From contig CABUGV010000040.1 of NCBI GenBank assembly GCA_902491215.1, positions 1 through 32,025 of the forward strand: 32,025 nucleotides of DNA, read 5' to 3'. Position 1 is the stretch's first letter. Every line of letters begins with the position of its first letter. The notes beneath the pieces are model-generated. The model saw only the letters and a program-made list of their open reading frames with translations, was not told where the DNA came from and did not search any database. Source of the DNA: 43-108 sp001915545 (GTDB taxonomy: Bacteria > Bacteroidota > Bacteroidia > Bacteroidales > Bacteroidaceae). Of the stretch, positions 25,375-32,025 are shown in pieces. The position numbers were made by a program, and so were the translations under genes.

Positions 25375-25821
25375 TCACTCATTGCGCTTATGCCCGTCAG
25401 AACGACGTTCTCCGACAATTAGGAAGACTTCGTCTTTGATTACATCAGGAAGTTCTACGGCACGGAGCTGAAGACTGCGTACCCATCCTGCCACCTCGTA
25501 ATCCTGCATGGAATAGAGAATCTCACGAAATTCTTCAACTTCTTCCTCACTATATTCTGTAGAAAGCCTGCCACGGAAACGGTCAAGTTCCTCATCGTCG
25601 TAATACTCAACATTACGGCTTACAGCAGCCAGAAGACTTTCTTTCTCGCAAACCTCATGCTGTCCGCAGCATTCCATATCCTCAACCTGCTGCAATGTAG
25701 GAAGTTCGGTTATCTCTCCTTTTTCCAACTTCTTTTTCATCCTCCGGTTACGGATATATCCTGCTACCATAGCAATCACAGCAAGAACAAACAAAGAAAA
25801 TACAAGATATAGCATAAACAC
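25375..25821 (-). CDS. Membrane-anchored protein with a CCxxHxxC motif
   Basis: This 148-residue protein has one N-terminal membrane helix (about 3-22, MLYLVFSLFVLAVIAMVAGYI), then a basic stretch (RNRRMKKKLEKG). The cluster CCGQHEVC (Cys51, Cys52, His55, Cys58) could bind metal. The remainder is acidic and helical (YYDDEELDRFRGRL, YSEEEVEEFREILYSM, EVAGWVRSLQLRAVELPDVIKDEVFLI). The family was not identified; I believe it recurs in Bacteroidota, but that is from memory. It lies 15 bases after aroA and 74 before porW, so it is part of the aroA transcript. A Met at residue 3 is an alternative start. Confidence 0.8.
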   Translation of the reverse strand: MFMLYLVFSLFVLAVIAMVAGYIRNRRMKKKLEKGEITELPTLQQVEDMECCGQHEVCEKESLLAAVSRNVEYYDDEELDRFRGRLSTEYSEEEVEEFREILYSMQDYEVAGWVRSLQLRAVELPDVIKDEVFLIVGERRSDGHKRNE

Positions 25822-25836
25822 AATCTTATTATCAGT

Positions 25837-27084
25837 TCATAAACGAGTATTCACAATCTTAAAACCTGATTTCTCCAAGTCTGTCCAGAATCCCGGATAT
25901 GACTTAGACACAACCTCAGGATTATTGATAAGTATATGTCCCAACTTTATTGCACAAGGAGCAAAAGACATAGCCATACGATGATCGTCATAAGTATCTA
26001 TAGAAGGGTCTGCATCATCTGTGCCGACATGCGAGCCATCCCATTGGAGCACACTACCATCTTTCTCTGTTATTATAAATCCAAGTTTGCGCAATTCTGC
26101 AATCAATGCTGAAATCCTATCCGTTTCCTTTATCTTCAGACTCTGAAGACCTGAAAAGCGGAAAGTTACGTTCATCATACAGCACGTTACAACCAAAGTC
26201 TGCGCCAAATCAGGCTGATTTACCAGATCAAGTTCGAGATGCAGACAAGGCTTATCGCCCGATTTTGAAATGCGCACTGTGTCATCCTGCAAGAACTCAG
26301 TTTTCACACCAAGATAAGAAAAGAAGCGAGCCACAGCACTATCACCCTGACTGCTGTTGCTGAACAATCCTGGCAATGCAACAGAAGCATTATTGCTCAA
26401 AGCCACCATTTCATACCAATATGAAGCCGCACTCCAGTCGCTTTCCACAAAATATTTGCGGGAGACATACTTTACAGGTGACACACGTATAGTCCTATCG
26501 TCCGTCCATTCAGCTTCTGCTCCGAATTCACGCATAAGATGCAGCGTAAGGTTTATATAAGGACGCGAAATCACATCTCCTGTAAGATGCAGAACAAGCC
26601 CCTCCTTCATAACAGGAGCAATCATCAAAAGCGCAGAAATATATTGTGAACTAACCCCTCCTGGCAAAGACAGTTCGCCACCTTTCATTTCGGGATTACC
26701 TGTTATTGCCAATGGAGGAAAGCCTTCTTCACCCACATATTCGATATCGGCACCCAGTGTCCTCAAGGCGTCGACCAATATAGCAATAGGACGCTTACGC
26801 ATGCGTTCAGATCCTGTTATTACCTTTCTACCTGCAGTAACAGCTAGAAGAGCCGTAGAAAACCTCATGGCCGTACCGGCGGCTTTTATGTCTACCACTT
26901 CGGGATCTTTGCTGAGCCAATCTATCATAACCTCCGTATCATCGCAGTCAGATACATTATCGGGCAACATTCCACGATTGCCTGACAATGCATTAATGAC
27001 CAAAACTCTATTGCTGATGCTCTTTGAGGACGGCAGTTTCACCGATGTCTGCTGCAAATCTGTAGATTGGACTTCTATCTGCAT
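25837..27084 (-). CDS. aroA: 3-phosphoshikimate 1-carboxyvinyltransferase (EPSP synthase)
   Basis: This 415-residue enzyme of the shikimate pathway joins phosphoenolpyruvate to shikimate 3-phosphate. Substrate-binding features are KLPSSKSISNR (Lys21, Ser22, Arg26), AAGTAMRF (in place of the GNAGT form), SGVSSQYISALL-type SSQYISALLM, KETDRISALIAELRKLG and DDHRMAMSFAPCA near the C-terminus. The SSKS form instead of GSKS and the AAGTAMR form fit Bacteroidota AroA as I remember it. It heads a minus-strand group with the Cys-rich membrane gene and the T9SS genes. Confidence 0.95.
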   Translation of the reverse strand: MQIEVQSTDLQQTSVKLPSSKSISNRVLVINALSGNRGMLPDNVSDCDDTEVMIDWLSKDPEVVDIKAAGTAMRFSTALLAVTAGRKVITGSERMRKRPIAILVDALRTLGADIEYVGEEGFPPLAITGNPEMKGGELSLPGGVSSQYISALLMIAPVMKEGLVLHLTGDVISRPYINLTLHLMREFGAEAEWTDDRTIRVSPVKYVSRKYFVESDWSAASYWYEMVALSNNASVALPGLFSNSSQGDSAVARFFSYLGVKTEFLQDDTVRISKSGDKPCLHLELDLVNQPDLAQTLVVTCCMMNVTFRFSGLQSLKIKETDRISALIAELRKLGFIITEKDGSVLQWDGSHVGTDDADPSIDTYDDHRMAMSFAPCAIKLGHILINNPEVVSKSYPGFWTDLEKSGFKIVNTRL

Positions 27085-27106
27085 AACTGGGATTTTTTCA
27101 TTTCCG

Positions 27107-27135
27107 CAAAAGTACTAAAATAAGACGAAATCAAA
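27107..27135 (-). promoter_or_regulatory. Probable promoter of aroA
   Basis: On the minus strand TTTG (27135-27132), 17 bp, TACTTTTG (27114-27107) fits the Bacteroidota elements, with a spacer slightly short of the ideal 19-20. The ATG lies 23 bases downstream of the -7 box. Confidence 0.55.
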
Positions 27136-27252
27136 GTTATTATCGCCAGCAAAAAGTCACATACAAGGACATGAAGCCAATCATTTTGCAGTAATTGACA
27201 AAAATCAACGACTGAATGTATACTCATACGCAAATACAAGAAAATCATTGAC

Positions 27253-27260
27253 TATCTTTG
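27253..27260 (+). promoter_or_regulatory. -7 box immediately before the HD-domain gene
   Basis: TATCTTTG fits TAnnTTTG and ends only four bases before the ATG at 27265, so the transcript would start at or next to the start codon. No TTTG is seen about 20 bp upstream. The rest of 27136-27252 shows nothing else. Confidence 0.5.
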
Positions 27261-27264
27261 CAGC

Positions 27265-27900
27265 ATGGTTGAGAAATATGACAAAATAATACAGTTCGTA
27301 ACAGAAGAAATGAAATGCGACAACAGTGGGCATGGTCTGATGCACGCATTGAGAGTTACGGACAATGCATGCAGAATAGCCGAAGCTGAAGGAGGAAACA
27401 TGCATATTATTATAACAGCTGCACTAATGCACGATTGTGCAGACCATAAATTATTCCACGACATCGACACTCAACTTAACAAGATCAGAGCTTTTCTTGA
27501 AAACTGTGCATATCAACAGACAGACATTGCCCATATATTATACATCATACAGAACATTTCATACAATAAAGGCAGGAATGCAGAATTGTCCACATTGGAA
27601 GCAATGATTGTACGCGATGCTGATCGTCTGGACGCACTTGGCGCAATAGGAATAATACGCACAATTGAATATGGTACATCAAAAGGAAGACCATTTTACA
27701 GCAGTGCAGATCTTATGGATGAAAATACAACATTGAGCCACTTTTACGACAAACTTTTCAAACTAAAAAAGCTTATACATACCGAAACGGCAAGAAAGAT
27801 GGCTGAAGAAAGAGATAAGTTCATGCACACATTCGTGGAACAATTCTACAAGGAAATAGGAGTCAGCGAATTCATGACTTCGAGGTCTATTCAAGATTAG
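27265..27900 (+). CDS. HD-domain phosphohydrolase
   Basis: This 211-residue protein contains the metal-binding HD signature: GHGLMHALRV (His27), LMHDCADH (His56, Asp57) and the later Asp in VRDADRLDALGAIGI (about 118-120). Relatives (YpgQ/YedJ-like) hydrolyse nucleotides or other phosphate esters; the substrate here is not known. The start at 27265 keeps the usual first helix (KYDKIIQFVTEEM); a later Met at residue 16 would remove it. The promoter box lies just upstream, suggesting a leaderless mRNA. An MFS gene follows after 38 bases, so the two may form an operon. Confidence 0.88.
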   Translation: MVEKYDKIIQFVTEEMKCDNSGHGLMHALRVTDNACRIAEAEGGNMHIIITAALMHDCADHKLFHDIDTQLNKIRAFLENCAYQQTDIAHILYIIQNISYNKGRNAELSTLEAMIVRDADRLDALGAIGIIRTIEYGTSKGRPFYSSADLMDENTTLSHFYDKLFKLKKLIHTETARKMAEERDKFMHTFVEQFYKEIGVSEFMTSRSIQD

Positions 27901-27938
27901 GGAAACAAAGCAACAACACAATAAGGTAAAAAGATTAT

Positions 27939-29096
27939 ATGAAAAAAAGTTTCACAGCCCTGGCATTCGGTACATTCGGCCTGGGCATTACAGAATTCGT
28001 TATGATGGGAATTCTGCCATACGCCGCCAAAGAATTAGGCATAAGTATCCCTACAGCCGGTCACCTCATATCGGCCTATGCATTGGGCGTATGTACAGGA
28101 GCCCCGCTTCTTGTGCTATTTGCGCATTCATGGCCACTGAAACGCATGCTTGTACTGCTGATGTCGCTCTACACTATTGCGGCATTCACAACTGTGATTG
28201 CACCAAGCTATGCAACAGTATTCATCGCAAGATTCATCTCAGGACTCCCACACGGTGCTTACTTTGGAGTAGGTTCAATCGTCGCAGACAGACTCTCGCC
28301 AAAAGGAAAAAGCGCACTAGCAGTAGCTTTGATGAGCTCGGGAATGACATTTGCAAATCTAATAGGAATACCAATAGGTACATTCCTAAGCACATACTCG
28401 TGGCGTCTGGTATTTGCTCTGTCGGGCGTATGGGGATTAATAACCCTCTTTTCCATCATCAAATGGATTCCATACATGGAACCGCTGGCAAACACAGGAT
28501 TTAAGGGACAATTCAAATTTCTCAAAAGTCCTGCACCATGGCTTATAATCGGCGCCACCTTGCTCGGAAACGGTGGTATATTCTGCTGGTACAGCTACAT
28601 AAACCCACTGCTTACGACTGTCTCCGGCGTACCAGCAAACTACATATCATTGATGATGGTGCTTGCAGGCGGAGGCATGGTTTGCGGAAACCTGTTAGGA
28701 GGGCGTTTTGCAGACAAGTTCGGTCCAGGACATACAGGAAGAGCTTTCGAAATATGCATCTTTGTCCTGCTTACAAGTATATTCCTATTTTCACACATCA
28801 CTTGGATATCAATAGTACTGATGTGCCTGACAACATTATGTCTGTTTGCTGTATCGGCACCTCAGCAGATACTGCTTCTACGATACTCTAAAGGCGGTGA
28901 ACTTCTCGGTGGAGCCATGGTACAGCTGGCATTCAACTTCGGCAATGCCACCGGCGCATTCTGCGGCGGATTGCCTGTAGCAGCTGGTAAAGGTTACGAA
29001 TGGACAGCTCTCGTAGGTGCATGCTTTGCACTGCTTGGAATAATATGCTACACAGCATTCTGCCGAAAATATGAAAGATACAGCGTAAAGCAGTAA
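27939..29096 (+). CDS. MFS exporter of the AraJ/DHA1 type
   Basis: This 385-residue protein reads as twelve hydrophobic helices. The N-terminus FGTFGLGITEFVMMGILP is typical of AraJ/YdhP-like DHA1 carriers; further features are RFISGLPHGAYFGVGSIVADRL, GMTFANLIGIPIGTFL (motif C-like) and GGRFADKFG (motif A-like, second half). Such proteins export sugars, purine analogues or drugs by proton antiport; the substrate cannot be told. It lies 38 bases after the HD-domain gene and is followed by a hairpin. Confidence 0.92.
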   Translation: MKKSFTALAFGTFGLGITEFVMMGILPYAAKELGISIPTAGHLISAYALGVCTGAPLLVLFAHSWPLKRMLVLLMSLYTIAAFTTVIAPSYATVFIARFISGLPHGAYFGVGSIVADRLSPKGKSALAVALMSSGMTFANLIGIPIGTFLSTYSWRLVFALSGVWGLITLFSIIKWIPYMEPLANTGFKGQFKFLKSPAPWLIIGATLLGNGGIFCWYSYINPLLTTVSGVPANYISLMMVLAGGGMVCGNLLGGRFADKFGPGHTGRAFEICIFVLLTSIFLFSHITWISIVLMCLTTLCLFAVSAPQQILLLRYSKGGELLGGAMVQLAFNFGNATGAFCGGLPVAAGKGYEWTALVGACFALLGIICYTAFCRKYERYSVKQ

Positions 29097-29123
29097 ATCC
29101 TGCTTATAAAATCATCAACATAC

Positions 29124-29172
29124 AAGAACCCCTTGCCCAATGTATATATAACATTTCGGACAAGGGATTCTT
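29124..29172. terminator. Long hairpin between convergent genes
   Basis: AAGAACCCCTTG (29124-29135) pairs with CAAGGGATTCTT (29161-29172) with one mismatch, and an inner stem AATGT/ACATT (29139-29143, 29151-29155) extends it. There is no good T tract on either side, so termination efficiency is uncertain. It separates the MFS gene from the minus-strand small ORF. Confidence 0.6.
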
Positions 29173-29217
29173 AATATATATGCGACAACTAAATATTGTC
29201 GGATACCAGTTCAATGT

Positions 29218-29385
29218 TTACCATATATTCCCCCAATCATTTCTATCTTTGGCATCAAAACAAGCACCATCTTTGGCTTCCTCAGCTTCATCAAGATCAA
29301 GAATTAAGCTACTAGTAGCAAGTATCCCGCAATGTGCCTCGAAATCAACAATCATTATTTCAGGTTTAATATATTCTTCCCGCAT
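29218..29385 (-). CDS. Small protein coupled to the T9SS cargo-like gene
   Basis: This is a 55-residue product from the ATG at 29385, which has AGGA just upstream. In-frame ATGs at 29391 and 29406 are alternatives, and the last overlaps the stop of the upstream gene as ATGA, suggesting translational coupling. The sequence MREEYIKPEIMIVDFEAHCG then ILATSSLILDLDEAEEAKDG has the shape of short Bacteroidales ORFs that open with a Y-x-x-P motif, have a central LA(T)SS and end acidic or Trp-rich (here NDWGNIW). Their function is unknown to me. The family match is from memory. Confidence 0.6.
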   Translation of the reverse strand: MREEYIKPEIMIVDFEAHCGILATSSLILDLDEAEEAKDGACFDAKDRNDWGNIW

Positions 29386-29402
29386 AATCATCCTACATTT
29401 AA

Positions 29403-31748
29403 TCATTTTACTAAAACCTTACGTTTCCCTATTATATAAATACCCTTGTCAAGTCCATCTGTGGCTTTTTTCTCTTCCACAGAAGCCTTGATCAAACGTC
29501 CGTCAATAGAATATACATCAACGAATCCAGCCCTGCCGACCTCAGTCGATTCAATAGAAGCTGGGACATCGTAGAGAACAATATCCACAGTCTTTAAATC
29601 ATCATTAGAACGCTCAACAAAATACGCTCTGAACGGATTTACATAACCAACCTTGCCAACTCCTACATACTGTAATTTTCCACTGGAATAACCATAATAT
29701 TTTGTAAATTCATCAGACCTCAATTCTTGACGCGACATCGTTCCACAAAAACTTAAAGCATCGTAAGACACGCTCATTTCTTCAGGCTCTGCAGGGAATG
29801 TATAATTTCCATTCTTACCTGATTGCAAATTCAAAAATGCAGTTCCTGTAGTTCGAATTATATATGGTTTATAAGCCTCAATTGAAGTAGCCTTAGCAAA
29901 TTCCACTGTATGACCGTCATTAAAAGCAGTCATCTCATAAACATCAACTCCCTCAGGAATATCACATGAGAAAGGAAGGCATATAGTAGAGGTGGTACCA
30001 CTAAAGTTTCTATTATAAGAAACATTAGTTGCGGTAAAAGATTCATACGCACAGAAAGGACTTTCACCATCTGTGAGCTCAATCTTCTCTGCTTTGCCTT
30101 CACATACCACATTAGACGTATTTTTAAGCTTTTCAAAAGCATCTCGTGTAACTACATATATGCAGTTTTCACGACTAGGCAATGTTACATTATTAGGCAT
30201 ACCTGTAACACTTGTTAGATCTATCCATGCAGCTTCTGGACAACCATCCATAATCGAAGAAAAAACATCGCTGTTCCACTCACCGGCAAGAACCAACTTT
30301 CTACCAGTTACAGAGGAAACATGTAAAGCTTGTCGGTATAGGTATAGGCTATAGCCTTTATTAAATACAAAACCTTCAGTGTACATTTTCCAACCGTTAC
30401 CTGTATCAGATGATGTAGGGGCAAAATATCTTTTATTGTCATCTAACAAAGCAAAACAACAATTTTCATCTATTAACAAAGTCATCATTCTCGCATTTTG
30501 CACTAATACTTGGCTTACATTAAGTTCGCTTTTACTTTCGTCTAATAAACCGACATACAGATTATCATGACCTTTAATTCTATAATAATCACCATCTTTC
30601 TCTAAAAATGTCGTAACACATGTGCCGTAAATTAAATCATTTAGACTTGTTTGGCTTTTTGTATATCCAAACAAATATGTTTTTTCATTATAATCATCAA
30701 AATCAAACAGTCCAAAACTATCTTCAGCTTTCTGCCCGATTAACACATACTCACCAGAAGTTATATCACCAACATTCTTCAATCTTACGTACATCTTATC
30801 CGTTACATTAAGCGTATAAGATGTTTTCAATCCATTAGCACGATGTTTCGCTACTATTGTGCAATCACCAACTCCGTGTGCAGTAACCTTGCCTGTTTCT
30901 GCATCAACAGTTGCAATCATATCATCAGAACTGGAGTATTCAACTGCACCTGCTTCAACGTTTTCACCTTTATACAACAACGTTGGAAATGTTCCGTAGG
31001 TAGATGATACACCAGTAAAGTAAGCATCCCCCTCAGAAGACGAGAATTGAAAATCTGGAGATTCTTCAATGATCTCTGCACTCAAAGCAACTACAACATC
31101 TTTGCACCCATCACTCTTGAGAGTAAGCTTACCGGTCGAATTGGTTTCACCAGTGTACGTAACAGCTACAGAAGCATTGCTTGCTTCATCCTTTGAAATA
31201 CTATCTTTATCTACAGAAAATCCGTCTCCCGATATTTCCACAGTGATATCACCAGTCAGATTCTTTCCGCTGACATTGATATTCTCGGTCTGGCGTCCTC
31301 CACTGGTAACATAAAACTGTATAGAACTTCTGGATGTTGTTAAAAATGAAGCATGAGTACATTTGAATATATACAAATTGTCCTTAAAGTTAGCATAATA
31401 GCCCAATGCTTGTAAAGTAAAACTAACATTAAGTCTGCGTTCCTCATCTAACTCTCTAATAAAAGCCAAACCATCAGAAGATATTTGAACATTCCAAACA
31501 GCATTCGACGTATTGTTAGATCCTAATAGTATATTGGTGTTATCCTTACCTTCACGACATATATAGCAATCTTCACTTCCTGTATCTCTTACATTAGAAT
31601 CTACGATATACCACAAATTAGAAGACTCTGTCTTTAAAAACTCTATATATGATGGTTCTATATCAGACAATGATATTTCGGAAGGTATCTTATAAGTAGT
31701 CCCATCTGTATTAATAATACCAACTACATCAGTCTTAACTAGGGATAT
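29403..31748 (-). CDS. T9SS cargo-like protein, 5'-truncated
   Basis: The frame is open from 31748 down to 29403 but contains no ATG near its upstream end; the first usable codon is a TTG at 31670 (755 residues), and no signal peptide is present. Visible domains are an Ig-like sandwich (about 115-205 from the TTG, SIQFYVTSGGRQTENINVSG...) and a BIG2-like domain (VEYSSSDDMIATVDAETGKV, then GVGDCTIVAKH). A C-terminal region follows with CLPFSCDIPEGVDVYEMTAF and YKPYIIR, common in Prevotella surface proteins. A type A-like sorting domain closes it (VDVYSIDGRLIKASVEEKKA ... LDKGIYIIGKRKVLVK). An in-frame stop (TGA, 31751-31749) and inverted repeats lie at the break, so the N-terminal part has been lost or lies beyond an insertion. 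Confidence 0.75.
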   Translation of the reverse strand: MSLVKTDVVGIINTDGTTYKIPSEISLSDIEPSYIEFLKTESSNLWYIVDSNVRDTGSEDCYICREGKDNTNILLGSNNTSNAVWNVQISSDGLAFIRELDEERRLNVSFTLQALGYYANFKDNLYIFKCTHASFLTTSRSSIQFYVTSGGRQTENINVSGKNLTGDITVEISGDGFSVDKDSISKDEASNASVAVTYTGETNSTGKLTLKSDGCKDVVVALSAEIIEESPDFQFSSSEGDAYFTGVSSTYGTFPTLLYKGENVEAGAVEYSSSDDMIATVDAETGKVTAHGVGDCTIVAKHRANGLKTSYTLNVTDKMYVRLKNVGDITSGEYVLIGQKAEDSFGLFDFDDYNEKTYLFGYTKSQTSLNDLIYGTCVTTFLEKDGDYYRIKGHDNLYVGLLDESKSELNVSQVLVQNARMMTLLIDENCCFALLDDNKRYFAPTSSDTGNGWKMYTEGFVFNKGYSLYLYRQALHVSSVTGRKLVLAGEWNSDVFSSIMDGCPEAAWIDLTSVTGMPNNVTLPSRENCIYVVTRDAFEKLKNTSNVVCEGKAEKIELTDGESPFCAYESFTATNVSYNRNFSGTTSTICLPFSCDIPEGVDVYEMTAFNDGHTVEFAKATSIEAYKPYIIRTTGTAFLNLQSGKNGNYTFPAEPEEMSVSYDALSFCGTMSRQELRSDEFTKYYGYSSGKLQYVGVGKVGYVNPFRAYFVERSNDDLKTVDIVLYDVPASIESTEVGRAGFVDVYSIDGRLIKASVEEKKATDGLDKGIYIIGKRKVLVK

Positions 31749-31816
31749 TCAGTAAATGTCCCTAAAAAGTAATATGGCATATAAAGTCGATAGAGTATAA
31801 TCACTTTATGTGCCAT
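31741..31816. repeat. Two adjacent inverted repeats at the break of the cargo-like gene
   Basis: AGGGATATT (31741-31749) pairs with AATGTCCCT (31755-31763) with one wobble. ATGGCATATAAAGT (31774-31787) pairs with ACTTTATGTGCCAT (31803-31816) with one wobble. They begin exactly where the cargo-like reading frame ends. They could be the end of a mobile element, but only one side is in the window, so no target duplication can be tested. Confidence 0.5.
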
Positions 31817-31920
31817 TATTATTGCCCATTTTCCGTGTTTTTTCATATAATCCTATCTGTTGGACATGACGTTTCGGAAGAAGTCTGATGACCTCTTCTG
31901 ATCCTGTCTGTAAATTCATG

Positions 31921-32025
31921 TCATGCCGCTTTATCCGATCGGTTTCTGATCTTGTCTATCATCAGTACGGCATTTGCCGTATGTATTCCGAAGAAGATCC
32001 AAAGGATTTCCGTCTTCCTGTTCCT
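31921..32025 (-). other. Open stretch at the right edge, possibly a mobile-element ORF
   Basis: All three minus frames are open or nearly so for the last 95-105 bases. One frame (RNRKTEILWIFFGIHTANAV...KAA, stop at 31923-31921) resembles the C-terminal end of a transposase; another (EQEDGNPLDLLRNTYGKCRT..., stop at 31933-31931) is equally protein-like. The choice cannot be made from this fragment. Between here and 31816 a 49-codon open frame (…MNLQTGSEEVIRLLPKRH…, stop at 31808-31806) is also visible, without clear identity. Confidence 0.25.

Overview
The window looks like a chromosomal segment from a Bacteroidales bacterium, most likely a Prevotella-like member of the Bacteroidota. Three things point this way: promoters of the Bacteroidota form (TTTG, about 19-20 bp, TAnnTTTG) precede several genes; the window encodes PorX and a PorW/SprE-like lipoprotein of the type IX secretion system (T9SS); and two large proteins end in a T9SS type A-like sorting domain. 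No rRNA, tRNA or CRISPR array was seen. All assignments are by reading the sequence; no database search was run.

Layout. (1) 1-2400: a strong 20-bp inverted repeat at the left edge, then a T9SS cargo-like gene on the minus strand with a clear terminator and promoter. (2) 2600-6600: a plus-strand three-gene cassette of two overlapping SGNH/GDSL proteins and an MBOAT acyltransferase, an AlgI/AlgJ/AlgX-like O-acetylation machine with no sugar genes beside it. (3) 6794-11571: a minus-strand group of two secreted paralogues of unknown function and a large secreted tandem TldD/PmbA-like protein. A short remnant of a third paralogue lies just past that gene's stop. (4) 11829-14225: a UPF0158-like gene, an unusual five-unit 22-bp repeat array, then yraN, a short-chain dehydrogenase and a small exported protein in one operon. 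(5) 14329-20310: plus-strand housekeeping genes: peptidyl-tRNA hydrolase 2, a B3/B4-domain protein, dnaE, trxA and a small acidic protein. (6) 20342-27135: minus-strand tsaE, porX, porW/sprE, a Cys-rich membrane protein and aroA. (7) 27253-29096: an HD-domain hydrolase and an MFS exporter on the plus strand. (8) 29218-32025: a small coupled ORF and a second T9SS cargo-like gene that has lost its start and signal peptide. The coding frame breaks at about 31740-31750, where inverted repeats begin; this is possibly the edge of an insertion element that runs off the window.

How it fits together: PorX (regulator with a PglZ phosphatase-like domain) and PorW/SprE (periplasmic lipoprotein) would serve the T9SS that exports the two cargo-like proteins at either end. 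The most unusual items are the 22-bp array with mutually exclusive hairpins, the secreted double TldD-like protein whose usual HExxxH site is replaced, and the paralogue family with a remnant whose differences are all synonymous.
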